Positions 33,858-42,757 of a stretch of 64,000 nucleotides of DNA are shown here, one piece after another. Where the stretch lies: NCBI GenBank assembly GCA_900541895.1, contig UWSI01000002.1, forward strand, positions 1 to 64,000. The letters are read 5' to 3'. This DNA is from an uncultured Actinomyces sp. Its GTDB lineage: Bacteria; Actinomycetota; Actinomycetes; Actinomycetales; Actinomycetaceae. How positions within the stretch are numbered: position 1 is the stretch's first letter; each line of letters starts with the position of its first letter. A program made the position numbers and the translations under genes. The notes beneath the pieces were generated by a model that saw only the letters and a list, made by a program, of their open reading frames with translations, searched no databases and was not told the origin of the DNA.

Positions 33858-35303
33858 ATGTCTGAACATAAATCTTTACGGTCTCGTAAGCCGCTTGTGA
33901 TCGGTGGGATGCTTGGATGCGTCCTGATTGCTCTGTGTGCGGCTGGGGTTGCTTATGCCCTGCACTATTCGACGCGTGCACTGCCCAACGTCAGCGTGGC
34001 AGGTCAGTCGGTATCGGGAATGACCCGGGATGAAATCGCACAGATGGTTGATCAACGTGCGAAGGCGGTGCAGGTCAATGTTGTAGTTGAGGGACATTCG
34101 ACACCCCTGACGCTTTCCGATATGGGAATAACCGTTGACCCGCAGGGGAGTGCGGACCAAGCGCTTGCCGCGAATTCGAACCTGTTTAATCGGTTCAAGG
34201 CGATTTTCGTTCACAATGACGTACCGGCTGCAATCAGCGTCGACGACCTGAAGATGAAAGATCTGTCGAACTCGATCGCCTCCTCACTGGGAACTCCGGT
34301 GGTTGACGCTACTGTTCGTCCAGCCGAGGATCAAGAGTCCTTTGTTTCAACCAAATCCCAGGCTGGGCGTGGTGTTCCCTATGACGCCCTGCGCAATTCC
34401 TTGGACGAGGCCGCGCGGATGCTCCGTGGGGGAGAAGTGCAGTTGAGTGCAACTAACCTTCTTCCCGTGGTTGATGATGCGAGTGCGAAGACCATCGCCG
34501 AGGCCGCAAATAAGCTTGCGCAGATTCCCGTTGAGATCTCCGATGGTGAAGAAACGGTCGAGGCCAGCTCGAAGGATCGGGTTGGGTGGGTGAAGATTGC
34601 TCTGGCCGATGATGGTTCCTTGAAACAGCCCGCGGTTGATGAAGAGCGCGTCCGCGAGTGGGTACGTTCTCGGGGTGAAGAAACAAACCGAGATCCTGTG
34701 AATGGCCGCCAGAATGTCAACTCTGCTGGCGATATCGTTCAGACTCCGAAGAAGGCTGTTGATGGGCGCAAGGCCAAGGATCTTGATGCACTCGCTACCT
34801 CGGTGATTACTTCGCTCAAGGACAACAAGAAGTTCGAAGGAAACTTCAGCTACGACGTCACTCCGGCTACCTATGAACGCAAGCTCATTGCTGACGGAGC
34901 TGAAAACCTGGTTTATCAGGCGGCCCCGGGTGAGAAGTGGCTTGAGATCAATCTTGGAAATAACTCCGTTACCGCTTATGAAGGTGCCACCGTTGTCCAC
35001 GGTCCGGTCGCAATTGTTCCCGGTTCGCCTGGTCATGAGACTGTCACGGGACTCTACAACGTATACCTCAAGTATCAGGCGCAGGATATGGGGTGTACTC
35101 CAGATTGGCCCTACTGTGCGAAGGGAGTGCCGTGGGTGACTTACTGGACTGGCTCCTACGCATTCCATGGTGCCCCTTGGCAGCATTCATTCGGCTGGAG
35201 TGGACCCGGCGGTTCACACGGCTGCATCAATATGCCAGTTGAAGAGGCGCATTGGGTGTATCAGTGGTCGGAGATTGGCACTCCGGTCATGTCGCACTAC
35301 TAA
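33858..35303 (+). CDS. L,D-transpeptidase (YkuD) with peptidoglycan-binding-4 domain
   Basis: Forms 3-3 cross-links in peptidoglycan or anchors proteins to it, outside the membrane. N-terminal signal-anchor (about 14-35), then a PG_binding_4 (YoaR-like) region (LPNVSVAGQSVSGMTRDEIAQMV near 45-67, and a second copy). The C-terminal YkuD domain has catalytic Cys in GGSHGCINM (Cys456 in this numbering), preceded by YAFHGAPW. ATG 33849 is an alternative start. It lies alone between menE and an HTH gene. Confidence 0.92.
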   Translation: MSEHKSLRSRKPLVIGGMLGCVLIALCAAGVAYALHYSTRALPNVSVAGQSVSGMTRDEIAQMVDQRAKAVQVNVVVEGHSTPLTLSDMGITVDPQGSADQALAANSNLFNRFKAIFVHNDVPAAISVDDLKMKDLSNSIASSLGTPVVDATVRPAEDQESFVSTKSQAGRGVPYDALRNSLDEAARMLRGGEVQLSATNLLPVVDDASAKTIAEAANKLAQIPVEISDGEETVEASSKDRVGWVKIALADDGSLKQPAVDEERVREWVRSRGEETNRDPVNGRQNVNSAGDIVQTPKKAVDGRKAKDLDALATSVITSLKDNKKFEGNFSYDVTPATYERKLIADGAENLVYQAAPGEKWLEINLGNNSVTAYEGATVVHGPVAIVPGSPGHETVTGLYNVYLKYQAQDMGCTPDWPYCAKGVPWVTYWTGSYAFHGAPWQHSFGWSGPGGSHGCINMPVEEAHWVYQWSEIGTPVMSHY

Positions 35304-35321
35304 ATCGCTAGAGTTTTTAGT

Positions 35322-35618
35322 TTAGAGTCCAGCCTCGGCAAGGAGTGCGGAGACGCTCATACCGAGCGCCTGTGCAATCCCGCTGAGTGTTGTCATGCGT
35401 GGATTGGAGGCGCGGGCTTCGCCTTTGCGTCCCGAAGCGCGTCCTGATTCCAGTAGTTGAATTTGGTTTTTCGTCACGCCAGAACGGTAGGCCAAGGTTT
35501 CTTGTGAGAGTTCGTGTTCCTCACGAAGTCTGCGGAGAGTAAAGCCAAATTCGCGCGCGTTTGAATCGTTCCAAAAAAGCACCCACCTATATTGAGAAAA
35601 GGGACAAGAAGAGTACAC
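35322..35618 (-). CDS. XRE-family helix-turn-helix regulator
   Basis: A 98-residue protein. Residues about 25-95 form a Cro/CI-type HTH (FGFTLRRLREEHELSQETLAYRSGVTKNQIQLLESG...NPRMTTLSGIAQALGMSVSALLAEAGL). The first 20 residues look non-coding and translation may begin at a GTG at 35582. No toxin partner is seen. It converges on the L,D-transpeptidase gene (18 bp apart) and is divergent from fba. Targets unknown. Confidence 0.75.
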   Translation of the reverse strand: MYSSCPFSQYRWVLFWNDSNAREFGFTLRRLREEHELSQETLAYRSGVTKNQIQLLESGRASGRKGEARASNPRMTTLSGIAQALGMSVSALLAEAGL

Positions 35619-35794
35619 CCTATATAGAAGGCGTATTTTAGTAGGTCTAATCCTGGGCCCTGATCAGTGTTGAGCAGGGGGGATGATACCTTGCTCAAAC
35701 TACTTCGATCTGAGGGCCAATAGTCCAGTGTTGTTCTTCTGCAAATGTGGGACAATATGAAGCGACAGATGTTGTCATCAATTAGGAGGCTCCT

Positions 35795-36820
35795 GTGCCC
35801 ATCGCAACCCCTGAGGTTTACAACGAAATGCTCAACCGTGCGCGTGACGGAAAGTTCGCGTACCCGGCAATTAACGTGACCTCTTCTCAGACTCTGAGCG
35901 CTGCACTTCGCGGTTTCGCCGATGCCGAATCCGATGGCATCATCCAGGTTTCCGTGGGTGGCGCTGAATACTGGTCAGGTTCCACCGTCAAGGACCGTAT
36001 CGCCGGCTCGTTGGCAATGGCTGCCTACGCGCGTGAGGTCGCAAAGAACTACGACGTCACCATCGCTCTGCACACCGACCACTGCGCAAAGCAGAACCTG
36101 GATTCCTGGACCGAGCAGCTCATGCATATGGAGGCCGAGGAAGTTAAGGCAGGTCGTCTGCCCTGGTTCCAGTCCCACATGTGGGACGGTTCCGCCATCG
36201 CTCTCGACGAGAACCTGGAAATCGCCAAGCGCCTGCTCCAGCTCGCAGTTGACTCTCACACCGTCCTTGAGATCGAGGTCGGCGCTGTGGGTGGCGAAGA
36301 AGACGGTGTTGTTGGTGAAATCAACGAAAAGCTCTACACCTCGACCGCAGATGCCATCAAGACCGTTGAGGCCTTGGGCCTTGGCGAAAAGGGCCGCTAC
36401 ATCACCGCTCTGACCTTTGGTAACGTGCACGGTGCGTACAAGCCCGGTCACGTCAAGCTGCGTCCTGAGCTCCTGGGCACCATCCAGGAAGAGGTCGCTG
36501 CTCACTACGGTCTGGATCACCGCCCCTTCGATCTGGTTATGCACGGCGGCTCCGGCTCGACCGACGAAGAGATCGCACTGGCAGTTGCCAACGGCGTCAT
36601 CAAGATGAACGTTGACACCGACACCCAGTACGCCTTCACTCGCCCCGTGGTCAACTGGATGATGACCAACTACGAGGGTGTCCTCAAGATTGACGGTGAG
36701 GTCGGCAACAAGAAGAAGTACGATCCTCGCGCTTGGGGCAAGGAAGCTGAAGCTGGTATGGCTGCACGCGTTGTTGAGGCTGCTGAGCGTCTGGGCTCGG
36801 TCGGCACCAAGATGCGCTGA
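35795..36820 (+). CDS. fba: Class II fructose-bisphosphate aldolase
   Basis: Cleaves fructose-1,6-bisphosphate in glycolysis using zinc. The 341-residue protein has the metal-ligand motif LHTDHCAK, EIEVGAVGGEEDGV, GNVHGAYKPGHVKL and LVMHGGSGSTDEEI, and is of actinobacterial length (about 340). GTG start with AGGAGG eight bases upstream and strongly C-biased codons, suggesting high expression. A strong terminator follows. It is distinct from the smaller aldolase at 42758. Confidence 0.95.
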   Translation: MPIATPEVYNEMLNRARDGKFAYPAINVTSSQTLSAALRGFADAESDGIIQVSVGGAEYWSGSTVKDRIAGSLAMAAYAREVAKNYDVTIALHTDHCAKQNLDSWTEQLMHMEAEEVKAGRLPWFQSHMWDGSAIALDENLEIAKRLLQLAVDSHTVLEIEVGAVGGEEDGVVGEINEKLYTSTADAIKTVEALGLGEKGRYITALTFGNVHGAYKPGHVKLRPELLGTIQEEVAAHYGLDHRPFDLVMHGGSGSTDEEIALAVANGVIKMNVDTDTQYAFTRPVVNWMMTNYEGVLKIDGEVGNKKKYDPRAWGKEAEAGMAARVVEAAERLGSVGTKMR

Positions 36821-36850
36821 TCGCTTCTGAAACTGCTTCATTAGCACTGT

Positions 36851-36888
36851 AAGGTGAGGGCACCCGAATGGGTGCCCTCACCTTTTCT
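36851..36888 (+). terminator. Rho-independent terminator of fba
   Basis: A 15-bp perfect stem AAGGTGAGGGCACCC / GGGTGCCCTCACCTT with a GAAT loop, then TTCTGTTGT. Lies 30 bp after the fba stop. Confidence 0.88.
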
Positions 36889-36973
36889 GTTGTGATGTGC
36901 CTATCAATCGAAAGGACAGGCTAAACTTGTAGCTAGTCGAAGGGTGATTCTCAGGGTCTTCGGAAGGATGACA

Positions 36974-38161
36974 ATGATGACTGATGCGACATGGACTCGC
37001 GTTGAGGGAATGATGATTGCCTCCCAGCTTGATCCCGATCAAGTTGCGCACGTGCTTCGTGAACGTTCCGTTTTGGCCCAATTAGAGTGGTTTGAGGCAA
37101 CTCCTCAGCTTCTGGGTCTCAATATTGCGGTTGGAAACGGGCGAGTCGCGACACTTGCTGAAGGTGCTCAGGATGTGCAAGCAGGAATTACGGTCAGCGA
37201 GCTTGCTTCTCAGTTAGCTTCGCACTTCAAAGCAGAAGTGCGTTTGGGCGGAGAACATATCGATGCTCTTCCTCAGGGTGATAGCCCTCTGGCTGATTTC
37301 CTTCCTGAACAGGTTGAAGAGTCAGAGTCGGGTGTTCGTGTCGTTGAGATCGGTCGTACCCCCGCCTCCTCGGTCCCGCTGTTGGCCGCACTTGAGGGTG
37401 TTGATGTCGCAGATGTCGAGCTGGACAATGGGTATCGCGCACTGTTGGCAGAAATTCCCGAAGATAAGTCAGGGTGGAACTTCGGTGATCTTCCGTTGGT
37501 TTCCTTGGCGATGACCGATGGTGATTTGCATCTGTATTTGGTGACCGATGATCATCTCGAGCATGTGCTGACCCATAACTGGGGAATGACGACGCGTATC
37601 GTGACCGGTTCCGCTTCTGCCGAGTCCGTGGACCCTTCCGTGGTTGACTTAGTGGGGGATCGCCCCGCCCTGCGCGAAATCGCAGCACATGTCCCGGGCG
37701 CTGATGTCGAGGCATTGCTGGCCGCTCAGGACCTTAATGGAGTTCACGCAATTACTGCCGTTGTGAAGGCGCTTGCGCTGCCTCACGGCGTTTCAGAGTT
37801 CCTACAGGGCACAATTGAAGCCGGGGATGTTGAAGGTGCGGTTCTCCACAACGCGCGCGGTATCTCGAATGCTATCGGTCGTAGTGTTGACATCATGATG
37901 ACCGGGAACAGGGAAGAAGATCCCAGCGCTATTCAGAAGGCCTATATGGCGGTCGTTTCTGACCGTCCGTGGATTCTTTCGGCTCTCGCTTCTATCGAAG
38001 CAGCGGCCGGTGCGGCGCTACTGGTATCTGCGGTGAAGGCAGCGAAGCCGCGTTCGGGATGGAAGATCTTCTCGGGTGTTTTCGGTGGTGCTCTTCTGGT
38101 GGATGCCTTCGCTGAACTTGCCTTGGCGCGCGTGATGCGTGCGAAGTTTGGACGCCGCTAA
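36974..38161 (+). CDS. Hypothetical protein with C-terminal membrane hairpin
   Basis: I do not recognise the family. The 395-residue protein from ATG 36974 (MMTDATWTRVEG; GGAAGG upstream) is mostly acidic and soluble. Its last 75 residues contain two hydrophobic segments (ILSALASIEAAAGAALLVSAV and KIFSGVFGGALLVDAFAELALARVM) ending in a basic RAKFGRR. No signal peptide is seen, so the large N-terminal part is probably cytoplasmic. Bounded by terminators on both sides, so transcribed alone. Function unknown. Confidence 0.72.
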   Translation: MMTDATWTRVEGMMIASQLDPDQVAHVLRERSVLAQLEWFEATPQLLGLNIAVGNGRVATLAEGAQDVQAGITVSELASQLASHFKAEVRLGGEHIDALPQGDSPLADFLPEQVEESESGVRVVEIGRTPASSVPLLAALEGVDVADVELDNGYRALLAEIPEDKSGWNFGDLPLVSLAMTDGDLHLYLVTDDHLEHVLTHNWGMTTRIVTGSASAESVDPSVVDLVGDRPALREIAAHVPGADVEALLAAQDLNGVHAITAVVKALALPHGVSEFLQGTIEAGDVEGAVLHNARGISNAIGRSVDIMMTGNREEDPSAIQKAYMAVVSDRPWILSALASIEAAAGAALLVSAVKAAKPRSGWKIFSGVFGGALLVDAFAELALARVMRAKFGRR

Positions 38162-38179
38162 GGTCATTTGAAACGACAT

Positions 38180-38217
38180 AAGCGCTGGGCTGTACGTGTC
38201 AGCCCAGCGCTTCTTTA
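38180..38217 (+). terminator. Rho-independent terminator of the 36974 gene
   Basis: Perfect 13-bp stem AAGCGCTGGGCTG / CAGCCCAGCGCTT (38180-38192, 38200-38212) followed by CTTTAT. Confidence 0.85.
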
Positions 38218-38290
38218 TCTTCTCCGAGAGCAGCATTTGCTTGTGCACCCCAAAAGAGAGAGCGTAAGGAGCTCTTTCGAATCTAAAAGG

Positions 38291-38322
38291 AAAACTGGTA
38301 CCTATCGAGTGATAGGTACCAG
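38291..38322 (-). terminator. Rho-independent terminator of the 38343 gene
   Basis: A perfect 12-bp stem CTGGTACCTATC / GATAGGTACCAG (38295-38306, 38311-38322). On the minus strand it is followed by TTTTCCTTTT. 20 bp after the surface-protein stop. Confidence 0.85.
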
Positions 38323-38342
38323 CGAAAATCAAAGAAAGTGTT

Positions 38343-39998
38343 TCACTTGCCCTTGTGGAAGGTCGCCAGTGCGCCGGCGCCAGCAGTGACGAGCAGTGCA
38401 GCAAGCGCAACCGCGCTATTGGCTTCGACGTCACTCATCAAGCTGCCGCGGCGACCGTTCGCGTTGAAACCATAGCTGGAATCGGCCAGCTGCGAGTTGT
38501 CTTGGTTCTCCACAGGAGCTTGGGAAGCAGATGGGGTGGCATCGCTGCTCGATCGCGTGGGAGCGGCGGGTGCAGCATTATTGCGTTGGGCCGCAGCGTT
38601 TGTGTTTTGCTGCGGGCGTGCAGCTGCCTGAGCCTGTCGAGCAGCAGCACTGCGACGCGCTGCTTCCTGTGCGGTCGGACGGTTCGGTGAACCGGGAGCG
38701 AAGACTTGTACTCGACGAGCCGGGGCAGGCGCAGGGCGAGTCTCGTTCTGTCTGGGCCTGGGCTGGACGCTCGACTGGCTCTCGTGGATGTGTCGGGTCG
38801 GTGTTGCCGTCGGTAGGGGCTTCGCAGTTGTAGAACGTGTCTGATCATCACTCGAGGACGCGGTAGGCGTCGGAGTGGGGGAGGAAGTCGCTGAAGGCGT
38901 TGCCGTCGCTGTGGGAGTTGCACTTGCGCAGGCAATCCTCGTAGTTAGCTCAAGATCGGTCTGCTTTGATTTGTCAGCACCCAAGCGTTTCCAGGTGAAA
39001 TGAGTAGTTGTATCGCTGACGACATCGGGGGTGCACTGACTGATTGTTTGGCGTATCTGAGCAGTGATCGTGATGGTGGAGCTCTTTGGCATGTTGACCA
39101 CGGAATGGAAGGGAGAGAACTCAGGCTTGTCCTGAGTGAGGGTAACTGATTCTGCATACCCATCGGCGCGCTCGGGGCAGGTTGCTCCGCCTTTAACTGA
39201 GCACTGGAGGCTCCAAATGACCTCACTGCTGCCGGCGACCTTACTGGAGAAAACGCCTTCAATCTCGATATCCTTCGCATCCTTGCCGACATTGGTCAGC
39301 TCGAATGTCAGGGTACGAATATGTCCGTTTTCGACGAGGATCTCAGGGGTTGCAAGCGAAGAATCGATGGCGGGAATACCCTTTTCCTGCAACTCATCGA
39401 GAGTCTTAGCATCCTGCTCATCACCTTGCAATTGAGCAATTGAGGTGGCGTTGGCGGAAGGTGTTGCGTTGCTCCCGGCCCAAACCGCACCTTCGTGACC
39501 CTTCAGGTCATTCAGAACCGGCGTACCGTCACTGGATGTCGGCTTGGGTTCAAGTTGATCGAAGGAAGCCACCGGAGTCTGATTGGGCAGTGTCGTTTCG
39601 GGCGCAAACTCCGCACCTTCAACAATCACCTCTGCTTTTTCATAAGGCGTATGGACAAATTTCTTTGCCAGTGGGGAATCGCTGTCAAGAACAAGGCGAT
39701 CGGGAGTTGAATGAAGATCCTTGACGCTGAGGGTTGGATCTGCGCTGGGGGCTTCAGCCGTAGCATGTACATCTAGGCTGTCGCCGGCATCATCTAGATG
39801 ATCAAGAGGACCAGTGGAAACAGTCGTAACGGGCACTGTGTCCGGATGCGCAGATGCGGAAGACCAAGGCAGAGCTAAAAGCGTAAAGGACCCGCCAATC
39901 GCGGCAGCTGTGAGAAGAATTAGGGTGCGCGAGAACTTGGAGCCCTGTCGATGCGACAGCGCCCTTTGGGAGTTTCGCGATCCTAAGCGAATTCTCAC
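38343..39998 (-). CDS. Membrane-anchored extracellular protein with low-complexity stalk
   Basis: A 551-residue protein: signal peptide (about 22-50, ending SSASA-H); a beta-rich extracellular region (about 90-345) with two Cys pairs (LQCSVKGGATCPE; QCTPDVV...IACAS); then a long Thr/Ser/Pro and Arg/Ala/Gln low-complexity stalk (about 350-505); and a C-terminal helix (SAVALAALLVTAGAGALATF) ending HKGK. The end resembles a sortase substrate, but there is no LPxTG-type motif before the helix, so it is probably held by the helix itself. GTG start with AAGGGG upstream. Function unknown; adhesion or wall-spanning role possible. Confidence 0.75.
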   Translation of the reverse strand: MRIRLGSRNSQRALSHRQGSKFSRTLILLTAAAIGGSFTLLALPWSSASAHPDTVPVTTVSTGPLDHLDDAGDSLDVHATAEAPSADPTLSVKDLHSTPDRLVLDSDSPLAKKFVHTPYEKAEVIVEGAEFAPETTLPNQTPVASFDQLEPKPTSSDGTPVLNDLKGHEGAVWAGSNATPSANATSIAQLQGDEQDAKTLDELQEKGIPAIDSSLATPEILVENGHIRTLTFELTNVGKDAKDIEIEGVFSSKVAGSSEVIWSLQCSVKGGATCPERADGYAESVTLTQDKPEFSPFHSVVNMPKSSTITITAQIRQTISQCTPDVVSDTTTHFTWKRLGADKSKQTDLELTTRIACASATPTATATPSATSSPTPTPTASSSDDQTRSTTAKPLPTATPTRHIHESQSSVQPRPRQNETRPAPAPARRVQVFAPGSPNRPTAQEAARRSAAARQAQAAARPQQNTNAAAQRNNAAPAAPTRSSSDATPSASQAPVENQDNSQLADSSYGFNANGRRGSLMSDVEANSAVALAALLVTAGAGALATFHKGK

Positions 39999-40219
39999 AT
40001 AGGCCCCTTCTTTGAACTTAACTTGTGTGATGGGAACAGATACTGCTGGAAAGTTCCTGCAGTCTGTACTGCTAACAGTTTATAGGTTTTATCAAGCTAA
40101 TGGGATACAGAAGTGTATCTTATGACTACTTTCCCTGATATTTCCGCAGAAATGTCATGCAAAGTAACCATGACTTGAGCTGTGACAAAGCTGCTCGGTT
40201 CCTGAAAGCCAAATTACTA

Positions 40220-41197
40220 TTAGAAATAATAAGGGAAGGAAGACCAGTCTGGCGAACGGTGTTCGATGAAGGCATCACGACCTTCCTGAGCCTCGTCCGT
40301 CATGTACGCCATGCGCGTCGCTTCGCCGGCAAAAACCTGCTGGCCGGCCAAGCCGTCATCGGTCAAGTTGAAAGCAAATTTAAGCATGCGGATAGCCTGT
40401 GGCGACTTCGTCGCGATGATCCGAGCCCACTCCAGCGCGGTTTCCTCCAGCTGAGCATGGGGAACGGCCTCGTTAATGACGCCCCAGCGCTCCGCAGTAT
40501 CGGCGTCATAGCGCCTGGCAAGGAAGAAAATCTCACGTGCACGCTTATCACCTGCTTGGCGCGCGAGCAGTGCAGAGCCGTAACCGGCATCAAAAGAACC
40601 AACATTCGCATCGGTCTGCATGAATGCGGCATGCTCACGAGAAGCAATCGAGAGATCGCACACGACATTCAAGCTGTGGCCGCCACCAGCCGCCCAACCG
40701 GGAACCGCCGCAATTACGACCTTCGGCATGGTGCGGATTAGGCGCTGAACCTCCAAAATATGAAGGCGTCCCGCACGGGCGGGGTCAATTTGCTCGCGTC
40801 GCTGTTCTACTCCCGCCGAGGCCTCGCTGCCCTCAAGTTCGTAGTGGTAGCCATCTTTTCCTCGGATCCTCTGGTCGCCACCCGAACAGAAGGAATAGCC
40901 ACCATCGCGAGGGGATGGCCCGTTTCCTGTCAAAATAACCGCAGCGACATCGCTGGTCATTCGCGCGTGGTCCAGGCAACGATAGAGCTCATCGACGGTA
41001 TGCGGGCGGAACGCATTGCGAATTTCTGGACGATCGAAAGCAATACGGACCACGGGTAAGTCGGCCCCCTTTTCAGTTCCGTCGACGGGGCCTCGGGAAA
41101 TCCCGCGGTGGTAGGTCATATCGGTCAGCTCAAAACCCTCAACCTCACGCCAGCGCGAAGGATCAAAGGTATCCGAAACGAAATTCAGTGCGCTCAT
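40220..41197 (-). CDS. menB: 1,4-dihydroxy-2-naphthoyl-CoA synthase
   Basis: Ring closure of o-succinylbenzoyl-CoA in menaquinone synthesis. The 325-residue crotonase-fold enzyme has SFCSGGDQRIRG, PGWAAGGGHSLNVVCDLSIAS and TDANVGSFDAGYGSALLARQAG, diagnostic for MenB against other crotonases. ATG 41197 (MSALNFVSDTFDP) is the family start; the open frame runs 27 codons further. It is divergent from the GH20 gene by 93 bp; menC and menD are found only after 13 kb of sugar genes. Confidence 0.94.
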   Translation of the reverse strand: MSALNFVSDTFDPSRWREVEGFELTDMTYHRGISRGPVDGTEKGADLPVVRIAFDRPEIRNAFRPHTVDELYRCLDHARMTSDVAAVILTGNGPSPRDGGYSFCSGGDQRIRGKDGYHYELEGSEASAGVEQRREQIDPARAGRLHILEVQRLIRTMPKVVIAAVPGWAAGGGHSLNVVCDLSIASREHAAFMQTDANVGSFDAGYGSALLARQAGDKRAREIFFLARRYDADTAERWGVINEAVPHAQLEETALEWARIIATKSPQAIRMLKFAFNLTDDGLAGQQVFAGEATRMAYMTDEAQEGRDAFIEHRSPDWSSFPYYF

Positions 41198-41290
41198 AGC
41201 CACAACAATAGCGGCCGATGACCACTTGATGCCTAGAGGGCTAGGATAGGGATGTTCATACAGTTGATGACTAAGCAAAGGAGCTTGTCG

Positions 41291-42655
41291 ATGTCCTCCT
41301 CTCTGTCCGCTATTCCCGGACTTCTTCCACTACCAGTCTTCATTGAAGAGGCCGATGCGCATCCGGAAGAAGCCACTTGGGCAGAAATTAGCCCCTCTGT
41401 TGTGCTGAAGACTCCTGAGGAGTTTTCGGCGGCAATTGAACCCCTGACGATCCCCGAGGAATGGCAGTTCGCAGAGGCCTACATTTTGATGATTTCCGCT
41501 GGAAGCGCGCAGGTGAGCGCTGCTACCGAATTGGGGCTGTCTCGAGGCCTGCGTCGCCTCAATACATTGGCCGTTGCGAATCACAGCCGGGCCCCCATTG
41601 CAGTGAAGATCATTGACTATCCCGCTTATAGGCACCGCGGCTTGCACATCGATGTTGCCCGCCATTTCTTTGGCGTTCCCACGATCCTTCGTGTCATGGA
41701 TGCGATGAGCGAAGTGGGTTTGAACATCTTGCATCTGCACCTGAGTGATGATCAGGGATGGCGCATTGAAATCCCGCAATTCCCCGAACTCATTGAACGC
41801 TCATCCGATTGCGCAGTCGGCGGGGAAGAAGGCGGATACTACAGTCTTGAGGACTACCAAACGCTGGTTGAAGAAGCGCGCTCGCGGATGATTGTGATCA
41901 TCCCCGAAATTGATATCCCCGGACACGTCAATGCTGCTCTCCACGCGATTGAAGGGCTCAACCCCGACGGTGTCTGTCCGCCCCTTTACGAAGGAACGGA
42001 AGTCGGCTTCTCGACTCTCTCAACCAAGGCGCCCGCGACCCAAGCCTTCCTCGAGGCCGTTGTCGAGACCCTTGCTCCCTTCTCTCCTGCTGGTATCCAC
42101 ATCGGTGGTGATGAGTCCTTCTCGACCGCAGAAGGTGACTACCCGATCATCGTTGGCAGCCAGATCGAACGCATCCATGCACTGGGCAAGCGTGCTGTGG
42201 CGTGGGAAGAAGCCGCGGATCTGCTGGGCGAAGGAGACCTCGTTCAAGTCTGGCATGATGACCTCGAGGGTGACTCTATCGCTCGTGCAGTTGCGCGCGG
42301 CGTGCGCGCAGTCATGTCTCCCGGTCCGAAAGCCTACTTCGATATGAAGGAATACCCAGAACAGAAGCTTGGGATTACGTGGGCCGGAATCCTTCCTTTG
42401 AAGAAAGCCTGGGATTGGGATCCCGAGAGCATCTGTGAGGGCGTGGACCGCAAGGGAATTGAAGGCGTCGAGGCCTGCCTGTGGAGTGAAACCTTGTGTC
42501 GAGAGAAGGATGTCTGGGAGATGCTGCTTCCGCGCCTAGCGGGTCTTGCTGAGGTTGCCTGGGCGGGAGGCCCACGTGGGAGCTGGGAAGACTTCCAAGA
42601 ACGTTTAGCGGGCCTCGAAGGCCTGTGGCGAGGCCGTGGCTGGTACGTCAAATAA
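41291..42655 (+). CDS. Cytoplasmic GH20 beta-N-acetylhexosaminidase
   Basis: Releases terminal GlcNAc or GalNAc from glycans by substrate-assisted catalysis. The 454-residue protein has YRHRGLHIDVARHFF, HLHLSDDQGWRIEI, IPEIDIPGHVNAAL and the catalytic pair Asp274-Glu275 in HIGGDES, followed by the C-terminal Trp motifs (VAWEEA; LWSE). Start ATG 41291 with AAAGGAG upstream; an in-frame ATG lies 39 bp earlier. Neither form has a signal peptide, so it should act on imported oligosaccharides. It heads the sugar locus and is convergent with the aldolase operon. Confidence 0.9.
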   Translation: MSSSLSAIPGLLPLPVFIEEADAHPEEATWAEISPSVVLKTPEEFSAAIEPLTIPEEWQFAEAYILMISAGSAQVSAATELGLSRGLRRLNTLAVANHSRAPIAVKIIDYPAYRHRGLHIDVARHFFGVPTILRVMDAMSEVGLNILHLHLSDDQGWRIEIPQFPELIERSSDCAVGGEEGGYYSLEDYQTLVEEARSRMIVIIPEIDIPGHVNAALHAIEGLNPDGVCPPLYEGTEVGFSTLSTKAPATQAFLEAVVETLAPFSPAGIHIGGDESFSTAEGDYPIIVGSQIERIHALGKRAVAWEEAADLLGEGDLVQVWHDDLEGDSIARAVARGVRAVMSPGPKAYFDMKEYPEQKLGITWAGILPLKKAWDWDPESICEGVDRKGIEGVEACLWSETLCREKDVWEMLLPRLAGLAEVAWAGGPRGSWEDFQERLAGLEGLWRGRGWYVK

Positions 42656-42672
42656 ATAGAGCGCAGATGAAA

Positions 42673-42702
42673 AGCCCTCCCACGCGGAAGCGGGGGAGGG
42701 CT
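42673..42702. terminator. Bidirectional hairpin between GH20 and aldolase genes
   Basis: AGCCCTCCC(A)CGC-GGAA-GCGGGGGAGGGCT, preceded by AAA on the left. Lies between two convergent genes. Confidence 0.65.
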
Positions 42703-42757
42703 GCGTGCTACCGCATCGCATGAAACAAGGTGGGTAGCGAATTGCGTTCGTTGAGTT

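Noticed and set aside
35322..35618. Antitoxin of a toxin-antitoxin pair
   Set aside because: The XRE-type gene has no small partner ORF on either side; the neighbours are an L,D-transpeptidase and fba.
39999..40219. Small RNA or gene in the gap between the surface-protein gene and menB
   Set aside because: Only AT-rich promoter-like sequence seen; no ORF with ribosome binding site, no hairpin and no tRNA-like fold.
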